Below, one piece after another: positions 7,839-16,854 of a stretch of 64,000 bases of DNA. The notes under the pieces are model-generated. The model was not told the origin of the DNA. It ran no database searches and saw only the letters and a program-made list of their open reading frames with translations. Within the stretch, counting starts at the first letter, position 1; every line of letters starts with the position of its first letter. The translations under genes were made by a program, and so were the position numbers. Source of the DNA: Burkholderiales bacterium (GTDB lineage: Bacteria > Pseudomonadota > Gammaproteobacteria > Burkholderiales > JAEUOS01); the NCBI GenBank assembly GCA_016790695.1, contig JAEUOS010000027.1, forward strand, positions 1 to 64,000, in the 5' to 3' direction.

Positions 7839-8852
7839 ATGATAGCCGCAGCTTCCCGCAACAGCCAATCGCGCTCCGCGCCCCTGACCGGGACGCAGAC
7901 CCTCGACATGGCACGCGAGGTGCTCCGCATTGAGGCCGAAGCCGTCGCCACCCTGAGCGAGCGTCTGGATTCGACCTTCGCCGCCGCCATCGACCTGCTG
8001 CTCGCTTGTGGCGGTCGGGTGGTGGTCACCGGAATCGGCAAGTCCGGCCACATCGCCCGAAAAGTCGCGGCGACCTTCGCATCCACCGGCACGCCGGCAT
8101 TCTTCGTCCACCCGGCCGAGGCCAGCCACGGCGACCTCGGCATGATCGCCGCCGACGACGTCCTGGTGGCGTTTTCGAATTCGGGCGAGACAGCCGAGGT
8201 GCTGGCGATCCTGCCTGCGGTCAAGCGACTCGGCACCCGCCTGATCGCCGTAACCGGCAACACCGCTTCCTCGCTCGGCCGCCTGGCCGATGCCTGCCTC
8301 GACACCAGCGTCGCCAAGGAAGCGTGCCCGATGAACCTCGCACCGACCGCCAGCACCACCTCGCAACTGGCGATGGGAGATGCCCTGGCCGTGGCGTTGC
8401 TGCACGCCAAGGGGATCGGGCCGCAGGATTTCGCCCGTTCCCACCCCGGCGGCTCCCTCGGCCGCAAGTTGCTGGTGCGGGTGCGCGACATCATGCGCAC
8501 CGGCGCCGCGGTCCCGGTGGTTCCGGTCGAGGCGACGCTGGCCGACGCCGTGCTCGAGATCAGCCGCAAGCAGATGGGCATGACCGCGGTCGTCGATGCG
8601 ACGTCGCGCGTTGTCGGCGTGTTCACCGACGGTGACCTGCGCCGTACCCTGGAGCGCGTCGCCGACATCCGCGGGGCGCGCATCGCCGACCACATGACCC
8701 GGAATCCGCGCAGTATCGCGCCGGAGGCGCTGGCCACTCAGGCGGTGCATGAGATGGAGTCCGCGCGCATCAGCCAGCTGCTGGTGGTCGAGCACGGCGT
8801 GCTCGCGGGCGCGCTCAACATGCACGACCTGTTCCGCGCCCGCGTGGTCTAG
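7839..8852 (+). CDS. kdsD: Arabinose-5-phosphate isomerase (Kdo pathway)
   Basis: A 337-residue protein that interconverts ribulose 5-phosphate and arabinose 5-phosphate, the first step of Kdo synthesis for LPS. An SIS domain (about 45-190) contains VVVTGIGKSGHIARK, FFVHPAEASHGDLGM, VAFSNSGETAEV and AKEACP, all matching E. coli KdsD. Two CBS domains follow, beginning DIMRTGAAVP and HMTRNP. Length is normal (E. coli 328). It heads an operon with kdsC and lptC-lptA-lptB. The ATG at 7839 has no SD sequence and may be read from a leaderless transcript; the next internal ATG would cut into the conserved N-terminus. Confidence 0.97.
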   Translation: MIAAASRNSQSRSAPLTGTQTLDMAREVLRIEAEAVATLSERLDSTFAAAIDLLLACGGRVVVTGIGKSGHIARKVAATFASTGTPAFFVHPAEASHGDLGMIAADDVLVAFSNSGETAEVLAILPAVKRLGTRLIAVTGNTASSLGRLADACLDTSVAKEACPMNLAPTASTTSQLAMGDALAVALLHAKGIGPQDFARSHPGGSLGRKLLVRVRDIMRTGAAVPVVPVEATLADAVLEISRKQMGMTAVVDATSRVVGVFTDGDLRRTLERVADIRGARIADHMTRNPRSIAPEALATQAVHEMESARISQLLVVEHGVLAGALNMHDLFRARVV

Positions 8853-8862
8853 GAACATCGCG

Positions 8863-9411
8863 ATGGCCGACACCGTCCCGCACCTGCCACGCGAGGTCGA
8901 ATCGCGCCTCGCCGGCCTGCGGCTCATGGCATTCGACGTCGATGGCGTGCTCACCGACGGTCGCCTCTGGTACGCCGAGGACGGTTCGGAGATCAAGGCC
9001 TTCGACGCGCGCGACGGGCACGGGCTCAAAATGCTGCGCGAGGCCGGCCTGCAGCTGGCCCTGATCACCAGCCGCAAGTCGGCAATCGTCGAGCGACGCG
9101 CCCGCGAGCTCGGCATCCATCATTGCCTGCAGGGCATCGAAGACAAGCTATCGGGACTGCGCGGCATCCTCCGTTCCACCAACTGCCGGGAGGACGAGGC
9201 CGGCTTCATGGGCGATGACCTGCTCGACCTCCCCGTGCTCGCGCGCGTCGGATTCGCGGCCACGGTCCCGGATGCCCCCGAGGCCGTGCGCGCGCGTGCG
9301 CACCTGGTCACGCGGCGCGCCGGCGGCCGCGGCGCGGTGCGGGAACTCTGCGAGATCATCCTCGCCGCCAAAGGCGAGCTCGCGCCAATGATCGCGAGGT
9401 ACCTCGCATGA
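8863..9411 (+). CDS. kdsC: 3-deoxy-D-manno-octulosonate 8-phosphate phosphatase
   Basis: A 182-residue HAD-family phosphatase that dephosphorylates Kdo-8-P to Kdo. Motif I is FDVDGVLTDG, with nucleophile Asp25 and acid/base Asp27. KAFDARDGHGLKML and ALITSRKSAIVERRA are typical of the C0-type, capless KdsC group, and GFMGDDLLDLPVL carries the Mg-binding aspartates. The gene starts 10 nt after kdsD with AGGAAC as SD and overlaps lptC by 4 nt (ATGA), so the two are translationally coupled. Confidence 0.97.
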   Translation: MADTVPHLPREVESRLAGLRLMAFDVDGVLTDGRLWYAEDGSEIKAFDARDGHGLKMLREAGLQLALITSRKSAIVERRARELGIHHCLQGIEDKLSGLRGILRSTNCREDEAGFMGDDLLDLPVLARVGFAATVPDAPEAVRARAHLVTRRAGGRGAVRELCEIILAAKGELAPMIARYLA

Positions 9412-10025
9412 AGGTCATGCCGCGTGGTGGGGCCGCGGGACTGTTTCCGATCGCCGTCATGCTCGCGCTGGCCATGCTGACGCTCTGGCTGGCGCGAACC
9501 ATCGGCCTGTCCGGTCCCGGGTTGCCGCCGGAACCGAGCCGCGACCCGGACTACATCGTCGAAGGTCTCGCCGTCACGCGCCTGTCGGAGTCGGGCCAGC
9601 CGCGCTACGTGCTCACCAGCGAGCGCATGATCCACCTGCCGATCGACGACACGTCGCTGCTGTCGCGGCCCGTGCTGCTGCAGGCCGCGCCCGGCAAGCC
9701 GACCCTGCGCATCCGCGCCGACCGCGGCGTGCTCACCGCGGGCGGCGAGACGGCGCACCTGCACGACAATGTGGAAGTGCTGCAGTCGGGCCGGCGCGGC
9801 AAGGACGGCGGCGCGACGTCCGATCCGATCCGCATCACCACCAGCTACCTGCGCGTTCTGCCGGACGACGACCGCGCCGACACCACGGCCGCGGTGCGCG
9901 TCGAGCAGGCCGGCTCCGTCCTGCACGGTACCGGCATGGCGTTCGACAATCGGCTGCGCCGGTTCCAGCTGCATTCCGCGGTCCGTGCGACCTATGCGCG
10001 CGGCGCGAACGCCGAGACCCGCTGA
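9408..10025 (+). CDS. lptC: LPS export ABC transporter periplasmic bitopic protein LptC
   Basis: A 205-residue protein with one membrane helix near residues 11-29 and a periplasmic LptC/OstA-type beta-jellyroll (about 45-195). DYIVEGLAVTRLSESGQPRY and the later LHDNVEV are family features. LptC takes LPS from the LptB2FG complex in the inner membrane and passes it to LptA. The start overlaps the kdsC stop. Sequence conservation in this family is low, so the call relies on the fold-type repeats plus the position between kdsC and lptA. Confidence 0.93.
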   Translation: MKVMPRGGAAGLFPIAVMLALAMLTLWLARTIGLSGPGLPPEPSRDPDYIVEGLAVTRLSESGQPRYVLTSERMIHLPIDDTSLLSRPVLLQAAPGKPTLRIRADRGVLTAGGETAHLHDNVEVLQSGRRGKDGGATSDPIRITTSYLRVLPDDDRADTTAAVRVEQAGSVLHGTGMAFDNRLRRFQLHSAVRATYARGANAETR

Positions 10026-10026
10026 C

Positions 10027-10662
10027 ATGCGCCGCCCCGCCCTCCTCTCCTGCCTCCTCGTCACGGGCCTCCTCGGCCTGTGTGTCCTGCCGGCGGCCGC
10101 CGAAAAGGCCGACCGCGACAAGCCCGTGAACGTCGAAGCCGATCGCATGAGCTACGACGACCTGCGCCAGGTCAACGTCTTCGAAGGCAATGTGGTGCTG
10201 ACGCAGGGGACGCTGGTCATCCGCACCGACCGACTCACCGTGCGCCAGGATCCCGCAGGCTTCCAGCGCGGGACCGCGGAGCGGGGACCGGGCGGGTTCG
10301 CGTATTTCAGGCAGAAGCGCGAGGGGCTTGACGAGTACGTCGAGGGATGGGGCGAGCGCATCGAATACGATGCGCGCACCGAGAAGGCGGAACTGATCAA
10401 CCGCGCGCGCATCGTGCGCGGCGGCGACGAGGTGCGCGGCGGCTTCATCGTCTACGACGGGCGCACCGAGTTCTACAGCGTCAGCGGGGCGCGCGAGCCG
10501 GGTGCCGTGCCGCCCGGCTCCGACGGGCGGGTACGCGCGGTGATCCAGCCGCGCGCCAGCACGAACGAGCCGGGCACGGCGCCGGGCGCGACCCTGCCCC
10601 TGAAGCCGTCGGGCGGGATCGCCGCGCCGCGCCCGGACTATCCGGAGCCGCGCAGGAAATGA
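10027..10662 (+). CDS. lptA: LPS transport periplasmic protein LptA
   Basis: A 211-residue protein with a signal peptide (cleavage probable after AAA at about residues 18-20) and the OstA/LptA domain: [20 protein letters not shown], then [20 protein letters not shown]. LptA oligomers bridge the periplasm and carry LPS from LptC to LptD. The C-terminal about 50 residues are Pro/Gly-rich ([18 protein letters not shown]), longer and less ordered than the E. coli tail but usual in betaproteobacteria. The stop overlaps the lptB start by 4 nt. Confidence 0.95.
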   Translation: MRRPALLSCLLVTGLLGLCVLPAAAEKADRDKPVNVEADRMSYDDLRQVNVFEGNVVLTQGTLVIRTDRLTVRQDPAGFQRGTAERGPGGFAYFRQKREGLDEYVEGWGERIEYDARTEKAELINRARIVRGGDEVRGGFIVYDGRTEFYSVSGAREPGAVPPGSDGRVRAVIQPRASTNEPGTAPGATLPLKPSGGIAAPRPDYPEPRRK

Positions 10663-11381
10663 GTCAGCTCGCGGCGCGCGGACTCAAGAAGCGCTACAAG
10701 GCGCGCGAGGTCGTCAAGGATGTCTCCTTCGAGGTCGCCAACGGCGAGGTCGTCGGCCTGCTCGGCCCGAACGGCGCCGGCAAGACAACCTGCTTCTACA
10801 TGGTCGTCGGACTGGTCGGCGCCGATGCCGGCACCATCACCATCGGCGGCGAGAACGTCACCTCGCGGCCGATGCACCGCCGCGCACGGCTCGGCCTGTC
10901 CTATCTTCCGCAGGAGGCCTCGGTGTTCCGCAAGCTCACCGTCGAGGAGAACATCCGGGCGGTCCTCGAACTGCAGAACCTGCCGCCGACGCGGGTCGAC
11001 GAGCGCCTCGCCCAGCTGCTCGACGAACTCAACATCACCGGATTGCGCGAGAACCCGGCGCTGTCGCTGTCCGGCGGCGAGCGCCGGCGCGTCGAGATCG
11101 CCCGCGCACTCGCCGCCGATCCGAAATTCATCCTGCTCGACGAGCCGTTCGCCGGCGTCGATCCGATCGCGGTGCTGGACATCCAAAAAATCATCAGGTT
11201 CCTGAAGGAACGGTCGATAGGAGTGCTGATCACCGATCACAACGTCCGCGAAACCCTGGGCATCTGCGACCGTGCGTACATCATCAGCGAAGGCCGGGTG
11301 CTGGCCGCGGGCGCGCCCGCGGAGATCGTCGAGAACGAGAACGTGCGCCGCGTCTACCTGGGCGAGCATTTCCGACTCTAG
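10659..11381 (+). CDS. lptB: LPS export ABC transporter ATP-binding protein LptB
   Basis: A 240-residue ATPase that powers LPS extraction as the LptB2 dimer bound to LptFG. Walker A is GPNGAGKTT (36-44), the Q-loop is in [13 protein letters not shown], the signature is LSGGERRR, and Walker B is [13 protein letters not shown]. The switch His is in ITDHNVRET. All are intact and the length matches E. coli LptB (241). It begins with an ATGA overlap with lptA, and rpoN follows 6 nt after its stop, an arrangement conserved in proteobacteria. Confidence 0.98.
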   Translation: MSQLAARGLKKRYKAREVVKDVSFEVANGEVVGLLGPNGAGKTTCFYMVVGLVGADAGTITIGGENVTSRPMHRRARLGLSYLPQEASVFRKLTVEENIRAVLELQNLPPTRVDERLAQLLDELNITGLRENPALSLSGGERRRVEIARALAADPKFILLDEPFAGVDPIAVLDIQKIIRFLKERSIGVLITDHNVRETLGICDRAYIISEGRVLAAGAPAEIVENENVRRVYLGEHFRL

Positions 11382-11387
11382 ACAGCC

Positions 11388-12830
11388 GTGAAACAAGCGC
11401 TCCAGCTCAAGCTTTCCCAGCATCTGACGCTGACTCCCCAGCTGCAGCAGTCGATCCGGCTGCTGCAGCTGTCGACGATCGAGCTCAATCAGGAGATCGA
11501 GCAGATGCTGGCCGACAACCCGCTGCTGGAACGCAGCGACGAGTTCGCGCCCGCCGACGCGGCCGCCTTCGGCGGTGACGAGAAAGTCCAGACCGAATCG
11601 ATCGCCGATGCCTTCGCCGGAGGCGCCGATGCCGGGGCCGACGGCGATTGGGGCGAACGCGAGGCGGCACTGGCGCCGCGGACGACGCGCAGCGACGATG
11701 ACGAGGATGCGCCGGGCCGGCAGCACGCCGCGGCGGGGGTGACGCTGCGCGAGCACCTCCTGCAGCAGATCGGACTGATGCGCCTTTCCGACCGCGACCG
11801 CGGGCTGCTGACGGCGATCGTCGAGGCGCTCGACGACGACGGCTATCTCACCATCGGGCTCGACGAGATCGCCGACATGCTGCCCGGCGAACTCGAGATC
11901 GACCTCGGCGATCTGGAAACGGCGCTCAAGCTGCTGCAGAGCTGCGAGCCCGCCGGGGTCGGGGCGCGCAGCCTCGCCGAGGCGCTGACCCTGCAGCTGC
12001 GGGGCCGGCAGGGCGCGGCGGCGGCGCTGGCCCGGACGATCGTCACCGAGCATCTCGATGCCCTGGCCGCGCGGGACTTCACGCTGATCAAGCGTGCCTG
12101 CAAGTGCTCGGAGTCGGACCTCAAGGCCGCCCGCGAGCTGATCCTGTCGCTCAACCCGCGGCCGGGCGCGCTGTTCGACACGGCCGATACCCGCTACATC
12201 ACGCCGGACGTGATCGTGCGCAAGAGCAAGACCGGCTGGCGCGTCGCCATCAATCCCGACGCCGTGCCGCGGCTGCGCATCAACCGCATGTATGCCGACA
12301 TCCTGTCGCGCGAGCGCGGCCGCGGCGCCGCGTCCGGCGGCGACGGCACCGGACTCGCATCGCGCCTCCAGGAAGCGAAGTGGCTGCTCAAGAACGTCCA
12401 GCAGCGCTTCGAAACCATCGAGCGGGTGGCGCAGGCCATCGTCGACCGGCAACGCCACTTCTTCGATCACGGCGAAGTGGCGATGCGCCCACTGGTGCTC
12501 AGGGAGATCGCCGACGAGCTCGGCCTGCACGAGTCGACCATATCGCGGGTCACGACCAACAAGTACATGCTCACTCCGCGCGGACTGTTCGAACTCAAGT
12601 TCTTCTTCGGCAGTCACGTCGCCACCGACAGCGGCGGGGCTTGCTCTTCGACCGCGATCCGCGCTCTAATCAAGCAACTCGTCTCTGCGGAGGATCTCAA
12701 GCGGCCTTTGTCCGATTCCAAGATTGTCGACATACTGGGCCAGCAGGGCATCGTCGTGGCGCGCCGCACGATCGCGAAGTACCGCGACGCGCTCAAGATC
12801 CCGCCGGCCAATCTGCGCAAGTCCTTGTAG
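11388..12830 (+). CDS. rpoN: RNA polymerase sigma-54 factor
   Basis: A 480-residue protein starting at GTG. Region I (residues 1-50), QALQLKLSQHLTLTPQLQQS, is the activator-interacting domain. Region II is acidic, and the core-binding domain spans about 110-300. A helix-turn-helix with LHESTISRVTTNKYM contacts the -12 element, and the RpoN box ARRTIAKYR (458-466) reads the -24 GG. All domains are present and the protein should be functional. It directs RNA polymerase to -24/-12 promoters such as the one at 3842-3857. Confidence 0.98.
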   Translation: MKQALQLKLSQHLTLTPQLQQSIRLLQLSTIELNQEIEQMLADNPLLERSDEFAPADAAAFGGDEKVQTESIADAFAGGADAGADGDWGEREAALAPRTTRSDDDEDAPGRQHAAAGVTLREHLLQQIGLMRLSDRDRGLLTAIVEALDDDGYLTIGLDEIADMLPGELEIDLGDLETALKLLQSCEPAGVGARSLAEALTLQLRGRQGAAAALARTIVTEHLDALAARDFTLIKRACKCSESDLKAARELILSLNPRPGALFDTADTRYITPDVIVRKSKTGWRVAINPDAVPRLRINRMYADILSRERGRGAASGGDGTGLASRLQEAKWLLKNVQQRFETIERVAQAIVDRQRHFFDHGEVAMRPLVLREIADELGLHESTISRVTTNKYMLTPRGLFELKFFFGSHVATDSGGACSSTAIRALIKQLVSAEDLKRPLSDSKIVDILGQQGIVVARRTIAKYRDALKIPPANLRKSL

Positions 12831-12927
12831 GCGGTGGCGCAGACCGCTTAGGGCGCAGTCAGAACTCAAGGACCCTCGGGCCGAGCCGTACGCGGGAGAT
12901 CGCGGCCCGAATCGCAAAGGAGGCAGT

Positions 12928-13245
12928 ATGAACTTCAAAGTCAGCGGACACCATGTGTCCGTCACCCCGGCCATTCGCGATTACGTCCACGCGAAGCTCG
13001 CGCGCATCAACCGCCATTTCGACCACGTCATCGATGTCAATGTCATTCTTTCGGTCGAAAAGCTCGCGCAGAAGGCCGAGGTGAGCGTCCACCTGCGCGG
13101 ACGCGACATCCATGTCGAGACCGTCGACGAGAACCTCTACGCGGCGATCGACACCCTGGCCGACAAGCTCGACCGTCAGATCCTCAAGTACAAGGACAAG
13201 ACGCAGAACCATCAGCACGAAGCGCCCAAGCGCGCGGTGACCTGA
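12928..13245 (+). CDS. hpf: Ribosome hibernation promoting factor (short form)
   Basis: A 105-residue sigma-54 modulation/S30EA domain protein. MNFKVSGHHVSVTPAIRDYV, the pattern VEKLAQKAEVSVHLRGRDI, and ENLYAAIDTLADKLDRQILK are diagnostic. It binds the 30S decoding centre and promotes 100S dimers in slow growth. It lacks the long C-terminal dimerization domain, as expected for Hpf beside rpoN. The start is fixed by a strong SD, AAAGGAGG, 5 nt upstream. Confidence 0.97.
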   Translation: MNFKVSGHHVSVTPAIRDYVHAKLARINRHFDHVIDVNVILSVEKLAQKAEVSVHLRGRDIHVETVDENLYAAIDTLADKLDRQILKYKDKTQNHQHEAPKRAVT

Positions 13246-13293
13246 TCCGGCGCCGGCGCCGTCCGCCCCGCGGGCGGCGCCCTGGCGCGGGCG

Positions 13294-13299
13294 TATAAT
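13294..13299 (+). promoter_or_regulatory. Perfect TATAAT between hpf and ptsN
   Basis: TATAAT stands out in the 100-bp gap between hpf and ptsN. No -35 of quality is seen 16-18 bp upstream, where the sequence is almost entirely G and C. If used, it would start ptsN-hprK transcripts about 40 nt before the ptsN ATG. Confidence 0.4.
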
Positions 13300-13345
13300 T
13301 TCGCGGTTTACCCTCGCCGACCATCGCACCGATCGTCGCGGCAGC

Positions 13346-13843
13346 ATGAGTACGCACCCGGCCAGCACTCCATCGACCATCGCCCGCCTGCTTCCGCCGA
13401 CCAATGTCGTGCTGGACCTCGAACTGTCCAGCAAGCGGCGCGTGTTCGATGAAGTCGGGCTGCTGTTCCAGCACCATCAGGGAATCGCGCGGGCAACGGT
13501 GTTCGACAGCCTGTTCGCCCGCGAGCGCCTCGGTTCGACCGGCCTCGGCCAGGGCGTCGCGATACCGCATGGCCGCATCGCCAAGCTCGCTGCCCCGGTC
13601 GGAGCGTTCGTCCGGCTGAAGGACGCCATCCCCTTCGAGGCCCCGGACGGCAAGCCGGTCCATCTGCTGTTCTTCGTTCTCGTCCCGGAAAAGGCCACCG
13701 AGGCGCACCTCCAGATCCTCGCTGCCCTGGCGGAGATGTTCGCCGACCCGGCCATGCGCGAGCGCCTGGCCACGCTCCCCGATGCCGCCGCCGTGCACCG
13801 CGAACTCGTTTCGTTCCGTCCCGATGCAGACGCTCACCCTTAG
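13346..13843 (+). CDS. ptsN: Nitrogen PTS EIIA component (EIIA-Ntr)
   Basis: A 165-residue PTS EIIA type-2 domain. GQGVAIPHGRI contains the phosphoacceptor, His75 here, and VHLLFFVLVPE and HLQILAALAEMF are typical. EIIA-Ntr is phosphorylated through EI-Ntr and NPr and regulates potassium transport and other systems rather than carrying sugar. The stop lies 20 nt inside the start of hprK, so the two are coupled. No EI or HPr gene is in the window. Confidence 0.96.
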   Translation: MSTHPASTPSTIARLLPPTNVVLDLELSSKRRVFDEVGLLFQHHQGIARATVFDSLFARERLGSTGLGQGVAIPHGRIAKLAAPVGAFVRLKDAIPFEAPDGKPVHLLFFVLVPEKATEAHLQILAALAEMFADPAMRERLATLPDAAAVHRELVSFRPDADAHP

Positions 13844-14765
13844 GGCGCTGTTCGACGACACCGCCGAGGAACTCTCGCTGACCTGGATCGGCGGCGAGGA
13901 ACACAGCGGCAACACGCTCAATCCGGACGCCTACGCCACCCACGCGGTGGCCGACATGATCGGCCACCTGAACCTGATCCACAAGAACCGCATCCAGGTC
14001 ATCGGTCGCCCGGAGTACGACTACCTGTCGGCGCTGACCGCGACCCGGCAACAGCACCTGCTGACCGAGCTCCTGGGCGGCGGGCCGCCGGCGGTGATCG
14101 TCGCCGATGGCGTCAGCGCCCCGGCGCTGGTCGTCGAGGCCTGCGCGCACCATGGCGTGCCCGTGTTCACCACGCCGACCGCCGCCGCGTCGGTGATCGA
14201 CATGCTGCGCGTCTACCTCACCAAGCTGCTGGCGGAAAAGACCACCTCGCACGGCGTGCTGATGGACGTCCTCGGGGTCGGCGTCCTGATCACCGGCGAG
14301 TCCGGCTTGGGCAAGAGCGAACTCGGCCTGGAGCTGATCAGCCGCGGGCACGGGCTGGTTGCCGACGACGTCGTCGAACTGACGCGAATCGCGCCGAAGA
14401 CCATCGAAGGCCGCTGCCCGCCGCTGCTCAAGGACCTGCTGGAGGTCCGCGGGCTGGGCCTCCTGGACATCAAGGCGATCTTCGGCGAGACGGCGGTGCG
14501 CCCCAAGATGAACGTCAAGCTCATCGTTCACCTGGAGCGCCCGAGTTCCGCGGCCAAGGCCGACTACGAGCGCCTGCCGCTCAACGCCAATTTCCAGGAC
14601 CTGATGGGCGTCAATGTCCGGCGGGTCAGCATCCCCGTCGCGGCGGGTCGCAACCTCGCCGTCCTCGTCGAGGCCGCCGTGCGCAACACCATCCTGCAGC
14701 TGCGCGGCGTCGACACCATGGCGGACTTCATGGCCCGGCAGCAGAATGCCATGGATGAAGGCTAG
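13824..14765 (+). CDS. hprK: HPr kinase/phosphorylase
   Basis: A 313-residue enzyme that phosphorylates or dephosphorylates a serine of HPr. The P-loop is GESGLGKSE (from residue 158), the catalytic Asp region is in GLVADDVVEL, and the HprK signature is LEVRGLGLLDIKAIFGETAV. The start ATG at 13824 (MQTLTLRALFDD) lies within the end of ptsN. The pairing with ptsN in a betaproteobacterium points to a regulatory PTS feeding on HPr or NPr rather than carbon catabolite control as in Firmicutes. Confidence 0.96.
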   Translation: MQTLTLRALFDDTAEELSLTWIGGEEHSGNTLNPDAYATHAVADMIGHLNLIHKNRIQVIGRPEYDYLSALTATRQQHLLTELLGGGPPAVIVADGVSAPALVVEACAHHGVPVFTTPTAAASVIDMLRVYLTKLLAEKTTSHGVLMDVLGVGVLITGESGLGKSELGLELISRGHGLVADDVVELTRIAPKTIEGRCPPLLKDLLEVRGLGLLDIKAIFGETAVRPKMNVKLIVHLERPSSAAKADYERLPLNANFQDLMGVNVRRVSIPVAAGRNLAVLVEAAVRNTILQLRGVDTMADFMARQQNAMDEG

Positions 14766-14904
14766 AGCGGCTGCCGAAGACGTGCCGGCGCGGCGTCTGC
14801 GGCATCCGGCCGGCTGGCAGTCGGTCCCGAAGCATGATCTAATGGAATGCGGGAGCGGTGCGCAAGGGGTGCGCCGTCGCCAACCGAACGGAGAGGAACG
14901 AACG

Positions 14905-15186
14905 ATGAACAAACTCATCACCAGTCTGCTGCTCGCCCTGCCGCTGGCGGCGTCGCCCGCGCTGGCTCAGGACAAGAAGGAACCCGGCAAGCAGCAGAGC
15001 AAGATGGCCGAGTGCAACAAGGCCGCCGAGGGCAAGAAGGGCGATGAGCGCAAGGCGTTCATGAAGTCCTGCCTGTCCGACAAGAAGAAGGCGCAGCAGG
15101 ACAAGATGAAGGCGTGCAACAAGGACGCGGCCGGCAAGAAGGGCGACGAGCGCAAGGCGTTCATGAAGGATTGCCTGAGCAAGTAG
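14905..15186 (+). CDS. PsiF repeat-containing small secreted protein
   Basis: A 93-residue protein with a 22-residue signal peptide ending in ALA. The mature part is very Lys-rich and consists of two copies of a 34-residue PsiF unit with the pattern CNK-GKKGDERKAFMKxCLS. The copies are also close at the DNA level (102-nt period; for example TGCAACAAGG at 15013 and 15115). Each unit has two cysteines, so two disulfides are likely. PsiF is a phosphate-starvation protein of unknown biochemical role in E. coli. No PhoB-box is visible upstream. SD-like GGAGAGGAAC supports the start. It sits between hprK and rapZ, which are usually adjacent. Confidence 0.88.
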   Translation: MNKLITSLLLALPLAASPALAQDKKEPGKQQSKMAECNKAAEGKKGDERKAFMKSCLSDKKKAQQDKMKACNKDAAGKKGDERKAFMKDCLSK

Positions 15187-15208
15187 GTTCCGCCGGTTCG
15201 GCTCGCGA

Positions 15209-15236
15209 GGGCGCACGTTGTGCGCCCTTGCTCTTT
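15209..15236 (+). terminator. Rho-independent terminator after the psiF-like gene
   Basis: GGGCGCAC (15209-15216) and GTGCGCCC (15220-15227) form a perfect 8-bp stem with a 3-nt loop, followed by TTGCTCTTTTT. It would separate the upstream operon from rapZ. Confidence 0.8.
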
Positions 15237-15343
15237 TTGCGGCATCATTTCCCCATGAGTCCGACGCGACGGCTGGTCCGCTTTCGTTCCCCGCTTGAGC
15301 GCGGACGCGCATCGTGCGCCCTGACCGGCGCGCGGGATCCCCA

Positions 15344-16225
15344 ATGCGCCTGATTCTCGTCACCGGCCTCTCCGGGTCAGGCAAGAGCGTCGCGCTCAAC
15401 GTGCTCGAAGACGCGGGCTACTACTGCGTCGACAATCTGCCCGCGCCGCTGCTGCCCGAACTGGTCGCGACGCTGCGCGAGGCCGGACGCGAGCACGTGG
15501 CCGTCGCCGTCGACGCGCGCACGGCGTCGCTGACCGACACGGTTCGCAAGGGCGTGACTGACCTGCCGCAGTACCTTGCCAACCTGTCCTTCTACGGCAT
15601 CGACGTCCGCGTGCTGTTCCTCGACGCCAAGACCGACACGCTGATCAAGCGCTTCTCGGAGACACGGCGCCGCCATCCGCTCGACGACGGCACCGCGACC
15701 ATTCCCGAGTACATCGAACGCGAGCGTGAATTGCTGGGTGAGCTGCAGTCGCTCGGGCATCATGTCGACACCAGCGACCTGCGCCCGAACACCCTGCGCG
15801 ACTGGCTGAAGGACTTCCTGAGGCCGGCGCGCTCCGACCTCACGCTGGTGTTCACCTCGTTCGGCTTCAAGCACGGCATTCCGCTCGACGCCGACCTGGT
15901 CTTCGACGTGCGCGCGCTGCCCAATCCGCACTATGACCCGGCGCTGCGCCCGCTCACCGGCCGCGATGCCGCGGTGATCGCGTTCCTCGACGCGACGCCG
16001 GCGGCGCAGGAGTTGCTGGAAGACATCGACGCGTTCGTTGCGAAGTGGCTGCCGACCTTCGCCCGCGACAACCGCCACTACCTCACCGTCGCCATCGGCT
16101 GCACCGGCGGCAGGCACCGTTCGGTCTATTTCGCCGAGAACCTCGCCGCACGCTTCCTGCGCCGCGGTACCGGCAGCATCGGCGCCGAGGTGCTGGTGCG
16201 CCATCGCGAAGTTCGCGCCGATTGA
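15344..16225 (+). CDS. rapZ: RNase adapter protein RapZ
   Basis: A 293-residue P-loop protein. Walker A is TGLSGSGKS at the N-terminus, followed by [17 protein letters not shown]. The C-terminal domain has [19 protein letters not shown], the sugar/RNA-binding part. In E. coli RapZ senses glucosamine 6-phosphate and targets the sRNA GlmZ to RNase E; in betaproteobacteria the target may differ. Start chosen at 15344 ([11 protein letters not shown]), since the Walker motif normally begins within 10 residues. The stop overlaps the next gene's TTG. Confidence 0.96.
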   Translation: MRLILVTGLSGSGKSVALNVLEDAGYYCVDNLPAPLLPELVATLREAGREHVAVAVDARTASLTDTVRKGVTDLPQYLANLSFYGIDVRVLFLDAKTDTLIKRFSETRRRHPLDDGTATIPEYIERERELLGELQSLGHHVDTSDLRPNTLRDWLKDFLRPARSDLTLVFTSFGFKHGIPLDADLVFDVRALPNPHYDPALRPLTGRDAAVIAFLDATPAAQELLEDIDAFVAKWLPTFARDNRHYLTVAIGCTGGRHRSVYFAENLAARFLRRGTGSIGAEVLVRHREVRAD

Positions 16226-16854
16226 ACTCGACGCCGCCATTCCCGGCCCCGCCGGCCGATCGCGACCCGGACTGGCAGGACCTGCCGCTCTTTCCGCTGG
16301 GCACCGTGCTGTTCCCCGGCGGGACGCTCCCGCTCAAGGTGTTCGAGGCGCGCTATGTCGACATGACGCGGGAGTGCATGAAGTCAGGCACGCCGTTCGG
16401 CGTCTGCCTGATCCGCGAAGGCTCGGAGGTGGGCGCACCGGCGGTACCGCATGCGATCGGGTGCCTTGCGCACATCGGTGCCTGGGACATGCCGCAGCTG
16501 GGCGTGCTGCACATCCGGACGCGCGGCACGCGCAGGTTCCGGATCGATCAGACCCGGGTCGAGGCCGGCGGACTGCTGCGCTCGCGCGCCGCCCCGCTGC
16601 CTGCCGACCCGCCGCTTGCCGTGCTGCCGGAATTCGCCGCGCTCGCCGATGTCCTGAAGGCGATCCTGCCGCGCATGCCCGCCGACCGGTTTCCCGAGCC
16701 GCATCGTTTCGACGACGCCTCCTGGCTCTCGAACCGGCTGGCCGAGGTGCTGCCGATCTCGCCGCTTGCGCGGCAAAAGCTCATGGAACTCGACGATCCG
16801 CAGACGCGGCTGTCGATCATCCACCAGTTCCTCGGGCAGCAGGGGCTCAAGTAG
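16222..16854 (+). CDS. Lon N-terminal substrate-binding domain protein (no ATPase or protease)
   Basis: A 210-residue protein consisting only of the LON substrate-binding domain. [29 protein letters not shown] is the domain's opening (about residues 16-44), and it ends with [25 protein letters not shown]. No Walker motif or Ser-Lys dyad follows. Such stand-alone LonN proteins are common in proteobacteria with unclear roles. The start is probably TTG, forming TTGA with the rapZ stop; no nearby ATG or GTG fits the frame. It overlaps the end of mutY (convergent) by 8 nt. Confidence 0.88.
   Translation: MNSTPPFPAPPADRDPDWQDLPLFPLGTVLFPGGTLPLKVFEARYVDMTRECMKSGTPFGVCLIREGSEVGAPAVPHAIGCLAHIGAWDMPQLGVLHIRTRGTRRFRIDQTRVEAGGLLRSRAAPLPADPPLAVLPEFAALADVLKAILPRMPADRFPEPHRFDDASWLSNRLAEVLPISPLARQKLMELDDPQTRLSIIHQFLGQQGLK

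Noticed and set aside
14766-14904. A PhoB box before the psiF-like gene
   Set aside because: No CTGTCAT-like pair with the correct 4-nt spacing was found.
16222-16854. The Lon-N protein as a broken lon gene
   Set aside because: The frame is intact with normal start and stop, and stand-alone LonN proteins of this size are a known family.
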